Positions 24,846 through 38,400 of a DNA stretch of 64,000 nt are shown here, in pieces. The notes under the pieces were generated by a model. The model saw only the letters and a list, made by a program, of their open reading frames with translations. It was not told where the DNA came from and did no database searches. How positions within the stretch are numbered: the stretch's first letter is position 1; each line of letters opens with the position of its first letter. Origin of the DNA: Nepenthes gracilis (taxonomy: Eukaryota; Streptophyta; Magnoliopsida; Caryophyllales; Nepenthaceae); the NCBI GenBank assembly GCA_033239525.1, contig BSYO01000030.1, forward strand, positions 13,103,030 through 13,167,029, read 5' to 3'. The position numbers and the translations under genes are program-made.

Positions 24846-25389
24846 GTGATATTTATAATGGAGTGATCAAAATTTAATAGTATTCTGAAATATCTAAATA
24901 GACATTAAATTATGTTAAAATTTTGCTAAATGTTATATTTACCTCTTAAAATTTTTATTTTAATATTTGCAAATATGGATATTTTGTTTGAATACAATTA
25001 TAAAGTCAGACAACAACGAAGGCAATCTCATAAACTTTACAAGTAATACAAAGCACCCATATCATGAAGTCATTTCAGTCACTGCTCAATTCTGCCATAC
25101 TCTAACCTAAGTTGAGGAGAAAAATATATGAATAAAAATCTCCATTTCTTATTTTCTCAATTCTTAATTTTTATTTTTAGTTTTTTATGATAATACTAAT
25201 TTTGTATTTATAAAATCAAATGAGCCATTTTTGCAATCAGATTATATATATGGTACATAAAACAAATATTCTTGAAATCTATACCCATAAAACGCCAATT
25301 TGGCGTCAGTAATATAGGACCTGAGCCTGCAGGCTGTGAAGTTCTGATTCTCTCTCGCAAGTTGAACTGACTTTTGGAGAGGGGAAGCA
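24846..25389. promoter_or_regulatory. Intergenic DNA and presumed TatC promoter region
   Basis: AT-rich sequence between the LTR fragment and the TatC start codon. The last 100 bases before the ATG are less AT-rich and probably form the 5' untranslated region. No specific promoter element can be assigned with confidence. Confidence 0.3.
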
Positions 25390-28300
25390 ATGAGTGGTGT
25401 TCTCTTCTCCCAGCTCCAGCTGAACAGCAGCTGTTGCTTATACCCTCTTTCCCTAAACTCGAACGCAAATCCTCCATTAATCGACCCGTCAAGAAGCGGA
25501 AGAGCAAGGCTCAGTTTCCCGCTGAGAAGGTCACTCAGAGGCAGAAGGAGAATCGTATGCTTGGCCGTTGATGATTTGAAGGAAAACGATCGACAATTGG
25601 GAGGTGCTGGGGTTAGCTCTACGGTTGAAGATAGACATGGTAAGTTCTGCTGACTGCCCAATTCTTTTTTGGTATTGACAGTTTTTTTTCTTTCCGCGAA
25701 ATGGTTAGACTACTCCCATTCTTGAGTAATTGGATGAAATTTCTGTTTTTTTTATGGGTATGGTTAATTTGGTGTCATTTTACTTCTCTTGGGAACTTTG
25801 ATGATCATCTATTTCTTTAGGTTTTTTTCGTTTCCTGCATTGAAGTGAGATTGGAGTTTTATAGTATTGTTAAAATTGACTATGAAATTGATGTAGGCTG
25901 GTATCCATGTGTAAAATTATGACCTGATTGCAAATAAATTCTTGAAATTCTACGGTCCGATAGCGTGTGCCCTGAATATCGAGTTTGTCGTATCCAAAAT
26001 GCTTTCTTTGTCCATGTCTTGGATCCACCCTTCAGATCAAACAGGACATGCATGGAGAAATTCCCCACTATTCTCGGGGAAATTCCTATTTGTAGCTGCA
26101 TCGACGAGTGTTCTGCCTTTGCATCTGTGTGTTATTCGAAGGGATTAGAGTGGAGTGGTCATTCTTTATAAATTACTGTCTTCTTTTTGTTCTATTGGTC
26201 ATTAAATACTTTTGTTTTTCAGTGCTATCCCATCCTTTTGATAGGGAAATGTTTGTAGTTCTTGGGTTACCTCACTGATAACTGATTAATTTTCTCAGCT
26301 CTAAATTTAGCACTAATTTGAGTTCCTGATGAAACTGTAGCTTCACCTGTTCTAACCCAGATTCTTATTTCTGTTTAGAAGGTGACATAGATTTGGTTAA
26401 TGGCTCAGGCGATTTATGGAATGCTGACCAAAAAACTGAGCGAAGTGCTGTTTATGATTTTCTATATCCTAGTAAAGAGCTTCTTCCTGATGATAAAGAG
26501 ATGAGCATCTTTGATCATCTTGAGGAGCTGCGCCAGAGAGCATTTGTGTCAATTTTGGCTGTTGGAGCTATGATTTTGGGATGTTTTGCATTCTCTAAAG
26601 AATTGATAATGCTTCTAGAATCTCCTGTTAAAGAGCAAGGTGTTCGATTTCTGCAACTAGCCCCTGGCGAGTTTTTTTTCACAACTTTAAAGGTTAGAAT
26701 AACTCATTGCAGTTAGTCTATTTTAAGTGTTATTTAGTGGTTAAAATTTCTCAAACTGACTGCATAACAAAAGAAATAAGAACAATTTGGTTATGCTTAT
26801 CGGATTTTCTGAAGTTGAAGCTTGCATCTGTGGTGTGACAGATATTTGGGACTTGTCACTGGTTTTTTGCGTGGATTAACTTTTGAATAGAAATATTGTA
26901 ATGTTTAAAACATTACTGCGCTTTAATGAATCTGTCCAATTTGATTCCACTTGTTTGGCTCTTGTATCTGTTTATGTGTTCCTCTTGCATGGACAGCAAT
27001 GTGTGGGATGAAATATTTTTTCCCCTTCTTGTTGCCCTAGTAGATTGAATTAGCTATAACCAGATTATGGAAGTAAATTTCCTCTCGTTTTAGTCATCTC
27101 CAGTTTTCTTCTGGGCTATGAACGGATAAGATATCTTGTAAATAATGACCACCCATCCCATTTTGTCCTTAACTTTAATTACAACTAGTTTTCCTGTGAA
27201 AGTTTGTATGAAAGTTCATGTTACTTGGGAATGAATATTGCAGTTTCTCTTTCTTTCCTTTTTAACTTGCTTAGTGAGCAAGCTTTAATTGATAACACAA
27301 GCAAGTTGTGCCTTTAAGGAGAGCCAAACCAACTAATGCTGAAGATCAGAGTAATGGTTACAAGCAATTTATGAGGCTAGGTTCACCAGACCACCTATGA
27401 AAAACTCTATTAAGTACTTCAAACAAGAACTACGAGCAAATAGAATATCTTTTAGAAGTATCAATACCAAGGATTCATCCACAAATATAAAGTTTGTAGT
27501 TAACTGATATTGCTCACCATAAAAAATTCAATGGAAAATTCAATATGAAACTGAGATAATTATTTTGCAGTAAATGTTAATTATAGTAAGAAATGCCTAT
27601 TTATTGTTCCTCTAAAGGTGGGTGAAAAGGTGAAACTTTTTATTAATAAAATTCTAGTGGACTTTTATTAGTTTACAGATCCTGACGGGAAGCTAAATGA
27701 AATATATAGCAGCCACAAACACTGATTCTATGGAAGCATGATCAGCAGAGTTTCTTTTTGAATGGTGGACAGCCTGCCTTCCAACCCAATGGACTTTAAA
27801 AAATTTGAGCCAAAGGAGTAGATTACCCCATATCTCAGCACTAGAAAATAACTATTGAAAATCAATGTTGCATAGGCACTTCATTGGCACAGAAACACCA
27901 TAATGCATTTTTAGGAGAGCTAGCTAACTTTGGGTTTGAGTGGCATTTCACCTTTGACCACAACTCATCCAAAATTCTACAAGGTCAGTTGGTTCGGGCC
28001 TCCGTTCTGCTGCATTATATGCATATGCACAATCTGTCTTTGGTCGATAAACTCTCTGATGCAGCTAGCCAAGTGATAAAAAGATTTTCTAGGAACTTTG
28101 TGATGATTTCATAGTATCTTATGCATCATTCCACCACTGATTCCATGTGTAACCTCAAATTCAACTGATTTTCATCTGATGAGGAAGGACCAAATCAAGC
28201 CATGACACTGTCCCTAAGTTTCATAATGCTCTTCCAAATCCAAGAATCATTAATATTAGCGCCAATATGCTATGAACTTTTCCTCTTTTAAGTAGAGTGA

Positions 28301-31188
28301 ATCCACTTGAGTATGGACGAAAATATCAATTTCAATATCTGTCAAGGCCATATTGATATTAGATGTAACAGTATTACATATTGGTATTAGTATATGAAAA
28401 AAATTTCTGAAAATTATAAGTTGATAGGACCATATCGATCAATATATTAACCAAATATTTGTTATATTAGTCGATATTTTAAATATCAACTGATATATCA
28501 ACGATGCAATATATCGTAATATGTTGCAGTATTGAAAAATATCGTTATTGTGGGCTCGATATCAATACATATCAACCGATATTTTCTTAAAAGATTGTCA
28601 ACTTTTAAAATACATTTTGCAGCAATTTAGTGGCAGCAGCAGTATTCCACAAAACACTCATTCTAATGCCAATATTTCCTGCCCATCAAGGGAAAGCGGA
28701 TACTCTTCCAAGTTGTTAAATTCTTTATAGAAACAAGAGTGGTACCATGCCAAAGAAATCTACTGCATAAGTCACCTATTGTCTCAAGGACTTCCTTTGG
28801 AAGAATGAAAGCGCTAGTCCAATACATAAAGAGAGAAAATAATATATTTGTCCAGCTGTAATTGTCTAAGAGGCTCACACTGCACAACAGTGTGCTTATT
28901 GGAAGGTAAAGGGAACCCCACAAAGGTAATTCACCCTCCTCCTTTCTCAGTGACTAAGATCAGAGCTTTTCAGTATTTTCAACCCACAAAGTGGACACCT
29001 TTAATATTGCAATCTTTAGTTTGATGCTGGCTGATTATTTTGCAATATTACAATTTGTCGTTTTTAGTGACTGTTGTAACATGAAATCTGGTTCATGGTT
29101 TCTCTTTGTTATCTGGTTCATGTTGGGGAGAGATTGAGCTTCAAGAAATAGTAAATGGAAGAAGATATGCAGTTTGATACAACCTTGCTTTGGTGTTTTT
29201 TCAACTCTATTTTTTTGTGATTTGGCATCAGATACTAGGGAAATCTTGATTTGCATCACTTTCTTTACTGTCTTTATCAGGGAAATAATCAAATAAACAG
29301 GTGTGGAAGTTGTAATAGTAACCAGAAATTAGGTCTTAAGGCCCCTGGATTCTATAACAAGTGCTGACTGCGAAATGGTATATTTCTCAATATGATAGTT
29401 TACTACAAATCTACAACTTGCATATTAGCATTACTAGGTCAATATGCCTATTTCAGTGTATGTCTTAGTGATTGTTTTTAGTGCCTTTTGGAAAAGATTT
29501 ATGAGTGATCTGACAACTTGACACCCTCTTCTTATCCAAGCAAGTATTTCCTTAAGGAACTAAAGCATTAACAATAATTCGAGATCTCTTCTGTTTGGTG
29601 TTTGGATCCGGTATAACAGCCCAAAGTACCCAATCCCTGAGCATCCATGAACACGATCTTACAAATGGCACTGACATAACACACTACCAAAACAATGATA
29701 AAATTTTCTCAGTTTTATGTTGCAGGTATCAGGATATTGTGGCCTTCTTCTGGGGAGCCCTGTTATTCTCTACGAGATCATAGCCTTTGTTCTTCCTGGT
29801 CTAACTGGAGCGGAGAGAAGGTTCCTTGGGCCTATAGTTCTAGGCTCCTCGGTGCTTTTCTATGCGGGGATCGTCTTCTCCTATTACATTCTTACCCCGG
29901 CTGCCTTGAACTTTTTCATAAATTATTCCGAGGGGGTTGTTGAATCTCTTTGGTCGATTGATCAATATTTTGAATTTCTCCTTGTACTCATGTTCAGCAC
30001 AGGCTTATCATTCCAGGTAGCTTTCTTTGTCTACACCTTGTTGCAATTGTATATATCATGGAATGTGGAGATGTCATAATCATGGTAGATAAATATTCAA
30101 GATCATGGATGATAATACTCATATCAATGTCGATCGTGATCATTGCAGCATCGGTCTTATTGAGTAATACTTATTGGTATTGAATGTGAAAGCTTTTTGT
30201 GTATCAGAACTTGCGGGGTGAATATGGGTCAATGTTTGCCATGTCGGGTGATACATATCTGTCTTGGACACTTTTTTTTTTTTTTTGTGAATTGGAATTT
30301 TAGGGGCTAATATCGGTTGATATCGGCCGATAATTTAAATATCGGATAATTTATCACCGAACTACAACATATTATTATTTTGTTGTTGTATTATGAAATA
30401 TCGACAACGAGGGTTCAATTCTAATATCTATCCGCTGATATTACATTCCATGTTCAAGATATCATGAGAATGGTTCTTTTGTTAGGGATTTAGAATATTA
30501 GTAACAGTAAAATAATATATAATTGTATGATAAAATACCAGATTTAAGTTGGGAAACCCTGAAAGTAAAAAACAAAGGGCTAAGGAGGACATGTTTCACT
30601 ATTTTCGAATGGGGTTATAAGAAGAGAGGCGGTTAGAAATTGTGTTTTTAAAATCACACACAAAACCCTAATGCAAATGCTATTTATATACTATAACTGA
30701 TGTGCCCGGTAAATATAACAAATCCATATACCCTGGGGGGCTTCTCTCCCCTACACCCCTTACGGAAGGGATTAGTGATGGACTGCAATTCCAATGCTTT
30801 GGTCCTGGTCCTCTATCGCCACCTGTAACCTCATTTCAGAGTTCACATCAAATCACACCATGAACTTTTTAGGTCAGGTTTTCAAATAGATCAGTCATAT
30901 AAAATAAACTCTGTTCACATTTAACGCTAAATTGAAAGAGAGTGATGCTTTAAGTTGATTTTATTGCTTGATTTACAGGTCCCTGTTATACAACTATTGT
31001 TGGGACAAACTGGCTTAGTTACTGCAGACCAGATGCTGTCGATTTGGAGATATGTTGTGGTTGGTGCTGTTGTTGCAGCAGCTGTGCTTACCCCATCGAC
31101 TGACCCGCTGACACAGGTGCTTCTAGCCGGGCCACTTTTGGGACTCTACCTCGGTGGAGCTTGGATGGTCAAGCTAATAGGGCGGTAG
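25390..31188 (+). CDS. TATC: Plastid twin-arginine translocase subunit TatC
   Basis: Multi-spanning receptor subunit of the thylakoid Tat (delta-pH) translocase, which exports folded proteins bearing twin-arginine signals. CDS join: 25390-25639, 26379-26692, 29726-30016, 30979-31188. All junctions are GT-AG and in phase (phase 1, 0, 0), giving 354 residues against 340 in Arabidopsis. Residues 1 to about 100 are a Ser/Arg-rich plastid transit region. The TatC domain starts with [10 protein letters not shown] (128-137), the Tat-motif binding loop, then a membrane helix (139-155), [11 protein letters not shown] (178-188), [11 protein letters not shown] and APAALNFF-like [17 protein letters not shown], and the final helices ending WMVKLIGR. 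No stop or frameshift was seen. The start is the only ATG giving a transit peptide. Introns of 0.7, 3.0 and 1.0 kb carry transposon debris. AATAAA at 31204-31209 is close to the stop and may not be the used signal. Confidence 0.95.
27700..28930 (-). mobile_element. LINE (non-LTR retrotransposon) 3' fragment in TatC intron 2
   Basis: On the minus strand, 28923-28663 reads [10 protein letters not shown], then [18 protein letters not shown] and CSRFLWHGT, matching the C-terminal region of plant LINE reverse transcriptases (YWssiFiLPk.v...FLWsG). Further on, near 28070-28030, it reads [15 protein letters not shown], the pattern at the start of the zf-RVT domain. Stops and frameshifts are frequent. 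Only the 3' part is present, as expected from 5' truncation. It lies antisense to the TatC gene and does not affect its exons. Confidence 0.75.
28300..28625. repeat. GATATC-rich repeat patch in TatC intron 2
   Basis: Dense degenerate repetition of ATATCAACCGATAT-like words, for example CGATATCAATACATATCAAC at 28557. A related patch occurs at 30300-30460 in the next intron. Its transposon class is not clear. Confidence 0.4.
30120..30470. repeat. GATATC-rich repeat patch in TatC intron 3
   Basis: Contains ATATCGGTTGATATCGGCCG at about 30310, followed by ATATCGGATAATTTATC, plus a poly-T run at 30270-30286. Similar words occur in the opposite sense at 28440-28600. Confidence 0.4.
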
Positions 31189-32495
31189 TGTTGTATATTT
31201 TCAAATAAATGAACAGAAATGTTGCACATTGTAGTCATTATGATGGGATAGATATACCAATGTTCTTTTACTTTGTAAAAATATGTATAGCAGTGCTATG
31301 CTATTTCTGCAAATTCTACCTATATGTACCATGTGGCTCTTTTTGGTATTACATTTGATTTTTTTGTTTCCCAACCTATATAATTTCTAACCGTCAGTAA
31401 TTGACCAACCGAGATAAAAGAAAAAAGGATAAATATCATGATTTTTTTTAGTTGAAAAACATTTTTCACGTAAAAATCTAATGTGTCCTGTGTGTGAAGA
31501 TTGTGTGCTATTTGATTGCCTCCTCCCATATTCAAGTGATCTGGGAGTGTTTCCCGTTGGTGACTTCATTGATGTTTTTACCCGATTTGTATTAAAAGAC
31601 AAACTGCCGAAACTGGTTATTTTCTGACTGGTAAAATGATTTGCTTAATGTCACACAGTATCATATTCGAGAAACAAATTGAAAACATTGCATCCTAATT
31701 GTCATACTTCAATTTGTTGTAGGACAGTGTATAATTAAATTTGGAATGAGGTGAACACATGGATATTATGGAATAAGCATGAATTGTTTAATGCTTCTAA
31801 ACCTTTAAATAATAAGTTGTCTTTTTGAATGTATGGGCAAAATTTGTCATAATAAGACAGTCTGTATATAAAATTTTTGTTACACATGTTCAAAAGAAGG
31901 TTAAAATTACTTTGAATGTATGTTCATTTGCTCTATCAAATACAGATGCTCATTCAAAAGTTTGTATAATATTGTTGATTGAATATATAAAAGCAAGAAA
32001 TTTCTATGAAAAAATGGTAGTTCAATTTGATGTTGTCAAAGGAGGACTTAGAATATGGGTGTGGACTAAGTAAATCAATCCATGGGCAATTTTTGTAGGC
32101 ATTGTTACCTCATAATATAAAAATATATATATATGTTATGAATTAAATTATTAATATGATAATTTTACTGCTGTGTTAAAATTTTTCGTGACAAAAATAT
32201 TTTATAATTATTTATTTTTTGTATTCTATAAGTTGTATTGCTTCTTATATCCCTCTTTTAGCCTTCCAGTCACTTAAAAAGCGAGCTTCTAAAAATTTTT
32301 CTTGCAAAGCAAAATTTCAAACATCTTATCCTCAGATGGACACGTGTTGACCGTAGCAGCGTAAGTTAGATATTTCGACTTACTGGACTCATCGTGGAAA
32401 GGAAGGAACGACGTCGTCTTAGGATACTTCGTTGCCCATGTCATAAGACTGTTCTTCAACCTCTGCTGGGAGCTGTGGTCCGTGTCTGCAAGAAA
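31189..32495. other. Region between TatC and the ABCG7-like gene
   Basis: TatC 3' flank followed by AT-rich DNA, with a (TA)n-like run near 32120-32140. The last 200 bases before 32496 are less AT-rich and probably form the promoter and 5' leader of the transporter gene. An open frame continues upstream of 32496 to 32394 but lacks similarity to the family. Confidence 0.4.
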
Positions 32496-35400
32496 ATGGT
32501 AGCGATTGGCGGGAAGAGATTGGACCAGATCGTTGGAGGGTTGGGCCGTAACGGTGCCGGTCAGATTTTGGTCGCCGTTGCCGCCGCTCTTTTGGTCCGC
32601 TTATTTTCTGCTCCCGGCCCTGCATTACCGCCGGAAAACGAAACCGATGACTATAAGAACAACCTAGGAGAAAATTTCGACGGCGATGAACCTGTGTTTG
32701 ACGGGAAAGTCTTCCCGGTTACTATCCGCTGGAGCAACATCACTTGCTCTCTATCCGATAAGTCCTCCAAAACGGTAAGCCTAGCAGTATTAAGTAGAGT
32801 TCCTCGAATTATTGTCAATCAAACTATCGTTTCAATCATATAGTATTGCCTCAGCATAGTAACTTTGGTTCATTCAAAATCCTCGAAATCGTCATTGCTA
32901 TTGAATCCTTTCCGATGAAAGTAATTTTGCCATAGAACAATTGATAGTTTGTCGGAACAAAATGATAACCTTGTTTACAAAGTAGTGAAGTCTGTTTCCG
33001 GATAGGATTTGTGTTTCATTCCTTTAGTGAACCCATGTCGTTGTGGGCTTTAGCATCAATGCTGCAAAGTTATTTATCAATTGCTTCAACATTTGAACAT
33101 CTGCAAGTTCGACCATTGACTCTGGGGGTTTGGAGATCAAGTCATTCATGGGGAAGGTGTAGCAAATGTAAGCTAAGAAATCAAGGATGTCCCTGGAATG
33201 AGGCTCTCATATTGTGTGGTTGGGGAGGGTCAGGTATAAGCAGCTCTACCTTGCTTGTAGAGAGTTTATTTTCGTGTTTGAATTTGTGAACTCTAGGTTA
33301 CAGTGCATCAACAAAAATGGCAATCCAAACCTATTCCAAAATATATTATGGGGCCATTGCTAAATGAGTTTGTGAACTATGGCTCCAAAAATTTACGAAA
33401 GATTTGGGTCTGAATATGACAAACCATTGAGGCTTTACTGTGACGACAAAACAAATTAACCTTGCTGTTAATTCTCTTCAACATGGCTGTACAAAGCACA
33501 TTGAAGTGGGTAGGATTAAGTAGTGTGCTTCATTCTCTTTCGTGCAAGATAAGCATGCAAGATATCTGTGCCCCATCTGTGGGGGGAGTGTTTTAAGTGT
33601 CAATATGCCTTGTTTTTCTATGATGGGGATATTTTGTAACTTGCTGGTGGTGCAAATCCACTACAATTACCCAATAACTTATCTGATTCTCTCTCTCTCT
33701 CTCTCTCTTCACAATATCTCTATCCTGCTCCATCTCCTTTTCCCTCTACAGCTAATTATTAACGGGCGATCAAAGAACACTGCAATTAGTGTTTAAACCT
33801 CATAGATTCTTAACTATATACAATTATGAATCCTGTGTGAGGTTCATAATTTTGTCAAGGTTGGTCGAGTTTTTTATTATGCTCTTTCTGCAGGTACGGT
33901 TTCTGCTGAAAAACGTCAGTGGGGAGGCCAAACCTGGAAGATTGCTGGCAATAATGGGGCCATCAGGGTCAGGAAAGACAACACTTCTAAATGTTTTATC
34001 CCATCAACTTGTGGCATCTCCTCGATTACATTTGTCAGGTCTTTTGGAGTTCAATGGACAGCACACATCAAAGAAACATTTTAAGTATGAGAATCTTGGC
34101 AAAAAAGCCCTTCTGGGATTGAGAAACTAAATTGTTATTCTACTGTGAGTATATTTTTGTATTTACATCTCGGAGTTACTATTATTGCAGGTTTGCTTAT
34201 GTGAGGCAGGAGGACCTTTTCTTCTCACAGTTGACAGTGCGAGAAACATTGACTCTTGCTGCTGAACTCCAGCTTCCAGAAATGTCTTCCGCAGAAGTCA
34301 GAGATGAATACGTGAACAATCTGTTGTTTAAACTGGGATTGGTAAGGTTGTTTTAGAGTATGTTGCTTGCATATTTTTTTTCCCTGAGAAAAATATATTT
34401 GAAATAAATCTGTACAATTCTGTAGATGCCTACCTTTTAATTAATCTTTCTTCTGGGCATAACTTATTAACATTGTCTATCTACTGGATTTATTCGTTCT
34501 CATCACATTTAACTTTAGTTAAACACTTCTATCAGGTTTGCTTTATATTTTTTGAAAAAATGATTGATTGGCAATGCCTGGTGTATGTGTTGCAATGTTC
34601 TGAAAGCTTTTAGTTAGATTGGACATCGGATGACCTTCAAACTATGAGCTCTTCTAGTCTTGTTGTAATTGCATCTGCTGCTATTGATTTCTTTCGAAGG
34701 TTAGCTGTGCTGATTCAATTGTTGGTGATGCAAAAGTTCGTGGAATTAGTGGTGGTGAGAAGAAACGGTTGTCTTTGGCATGTGAACTTATTGCAAGTCC
34801 TTCAGTCATCTTTGCAGATGAGCCGACCACTGGTATGTGTGCTTCATTAATTGATTCCCAAAGCTTAATGGCCTTCCCTTCTCAAGTTGGCCCTGTGCTT
34901 GTTCTACCTCGCTTGCAGCAACAATTGATATTCTACCTCATTCTTGAAATTCCTAGGGGAGAATTGCAGTCATCTTTTGCTATTATGTTTTTGAAATGCT
35001 TTTCTCATAAGTTCTTGTAATAGTCTATCCTCTTCCTTCTTTCCCTGTCTTGTTCACAATAATATCCAGATTTGAAGGTGGTTATCTGAACAAAAAGATT
35101 TTTGAGACCATTATGTCATCTACAGAAACAAAATATTTTAAAGTGATCTTGTATTCTGGTTATATGATACCTGCTGTTTTTGTATCCACCAGTGGAAGCT
35201 ATTGTTGTCCACAGCTTTGTTTGGATACCAGTGCAATCATATCAGAATATCGTTCTGGAAACTGTAATCATGATGATGGGTACACCAAGCTGGCTATGGG
35301 TTACAAGACTAAAAATGCAAAAAAGAAGGCATATTAAAATATGAGTTTCAGACTTAATTGTTTGGCTGTGGGAAATCTGTGAATGCAACTCAGGTTGTGT

Positions 35401-38400
35401 TTGACTGTGAAGTAAATCTGTGGATGTTAATGGATCAATTATTTTGGTTCATTGAGTTTACGCTATCATATTTAAATCTATAATTTCAACAAGGGGATTT
35501 CACTCGGCTAATTCAGTTATTGTTGTCAATGTTCAGCTAATACTATTGCAGACTGGTTAAATGGATACAGAAGAGATAGAAGAAGGTAATAAATGAAGAT
35601 GCACAAAATCAGCTCATAAGTCATATAGTATAAAGACATTAGAACATATTATTATATGCATTTGCTTGCGATGTTTTAAGCCCACCTAAAAGGAGCCGAA
35701 AACCATAAGTTTAAGGTCCAACATCTCTTTTAAAGTGGCTTTCAAGAGTCCCTGGATTCTACGATAAAAGGATTATATCAGCACCCTAAAATCCTCTTTG
35801 GCACACAAGCTTTAAACTCAATGAGGTGGATATATTTTGAACTGTGTAAATGTTAAACTAGAAGCTGGTTATGTATTATTGATGTTCCTCAGGAATGTGT
35901 TAATACCTAATGTTGGTGGTAATTGAGACATCTATATGTCAGGACTTTTATGAAACATGTCAAAGGAAATATTTCATGGAATAGGTTTTCCCTTCTTATC
36001 TCTCTGCCATATTCAAAAATGGTGCTTTCAGGGCTTGATGCTTTCCAGGCAGAAAAGGTAATGGAAACACTCAGGCAGCTTGCTGAAGATGGTCATTGTG
36101 TCATTTGCTCCATACACCAGCCTAGAGGCTCAATATATTTTAAATTCGACGACATTGTCTTGCTGTCAGAAGGTTCACTTGTTTATGCTGGGCCAGCAAA
36201 GGATGAACCCTTGGCATACTTTGCAAAATTTGGGTTGGTAGCTGAACCTTACCTCTAGCAATATGTTCTCCTCCGTTGTTCTGTAGATCTCTCATAACAG
36301 GTGCCAAAGAAAAAAAAGATAGTACTCTTACTACTGTACGTTGAGAAAAGGAGCTCATAAAATATGAAATAGTCAGTTTGTGCTCATTTCTTTACATTTG
36401 CTTGTGACTATTTTTTTGTAGAAGGGCAGTAAAATAACGATGAAACATTGGTACCAGGAAACTATGCTAAGCTAATAACATTTGACTGCCTGCATGGATC
36501 TGTTGACCGCCTGAGAGTTCCTACATAGTTTTTCTGTTGTGGTTGTTCTAACCTTCCTTGTTTCTGTAGTTAGGTATCTTAAGATTAGATTTTGGTCTTC
36601 AAACAGTTATTGTTCAAGTAACTCTCTTGTATATGACTAGTTTTTGTATCAATTATAGGTCAACTTGGACAAAATCTCTGCCATTCCCATCCCAGATTTG
36701 ATAAATACCCAAAGTACTGTTTATGCTTTTAAAAGATTCTGAATATGGCGTAGACAGGAAGAACTTCATGGACCTGCCTTAGGCTTTAAGACTAGGATAT
36801 TATGAAGTTTTCTTTGAAAGTTGATGCATGTAATTTTCACTACAATAGGGTTTTTGTAATGGAGAGAAGATTGTTAGCCTGCAAGTTTTTGCATCTAATT
36901 ACCTCTACAGCATTCTATTAGGCTTGGGAACAATATCTAGATCAGGAATATGTGTTAGAGGCGTTCATCAGAGTGATATCACTTGCTAGAAAAAATGAGA
37001 AAAAAACTTGTTTGAAACAGTCTGACCCTTATAATGAGACGAGCTGCTGTCAAGTTTTCTTTTCCGCTTAGATAATTATTAGTTTGATATAGACGTGTGT
37101 TTAAAAATAAACTAAAACTTGAAATAATAAATGATAATTGAAAATACAAGGGAAAAAGTCAGGGAATATCACTCCCTATGAAGGGAAACACTCACTATTG
37201 GTAGTCTGCTTAGGGAATCACTCAATCGAAGTGCTGAGAATTACTCAACTAATAAAAGACTTACTACTCTTTTCTTAAGAAGATAAATTTGCTTAAACTT
37301 TGATTGAACTTCAACCTAAGTAACCTATGATTTAGGACTATTTAAATAGTGAAAAAAATACTGAAGGGATTCTTTGGGAGGATTAATGTGGTAGTCATTG
37401 AAATAAGTTTGAAGCCTCCATGACAACTTTGGAACAAGGAGAAATCTACCTATGCTTTGGAAATGACACATGCTGCCACATGCTGCCTTCTCAAAGGCTT
37501 AATGAAGAGTGAATTCCTTATTGGGAATGGGAGGCCTTGTGGTTGATATTGATGATCTTGTTTGGATTGTCTTTGCGGATCAGACCTTTTGGGCAATCTT
37601 CCGTATTGTTGGATGTAAGGGCCCGTACTGCATCATCAATATGGCTGATGCGTGTTTGAAAATAAACTGAAACTAATTGATAAAGAATAACTGAAAATGA
37701 AAGGACAAAAGTCGTAAGATCATTCACCTTGCAAATGATTTGCTTACCTTTGATAGTCTACTAATGAATCAGTCAAACTATATGTTGGAAATCATTTAAC
37801 CAATAGAGGACTTACAACTCTTTTTTTTAAGGAGATAAAATTACATAAACTTTTGTTAAACTTCAACCTAAGTAAACTAAGATTAAAAGACTCTTTAAAT
37901 AGAGAAAAAATATTGAAATCAATGACAGCTTTGGGGCAAGGAGAAATCTGCCTTTGCTTTGGATGTGACACAGGTTGCCACATGCTGTATTCTCAAAGGT
38001 TTAATAAAGAGTGAATTCCTTCTTGGGAATGGGAGACCGTGTGCGTGATATTGATGATCCTGTTTGGTAATCTTTGAGGTTAGGTCTTTCAGGCATTCTA
38101 CAGGGTTGTTAGATGTAATGTACTGCATCATGGTTCCATAAATATTGGGAAGCACTTACATGAGTTTCTTTGGTTAGTTATGCTATTTTTGAGGTACTTG
38201 GATGAGTTAGTACGGTTATGTGAAAAGCTACATTGAGTGTTGGATACTTCTACTTTGCAATGCTATTGTGGTTAGTGGATTGTATGAAGCTGGTATCATA
38301 CTCTTGGCCTGCTGTAATAACATGGATTTATTTTGGTGAAGTGATGAGTCCCTTTAACAGAGTCTATAGGCATAGCACAGATCCTGTTTGCATCTATTGT

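Noticed and set aside
25242..25661. Minus-strand frame of 139 codons over TatC exon 1
   Set aside because: Antisense of the transit-peptide exon; the plus-strand gene explains the open frame.
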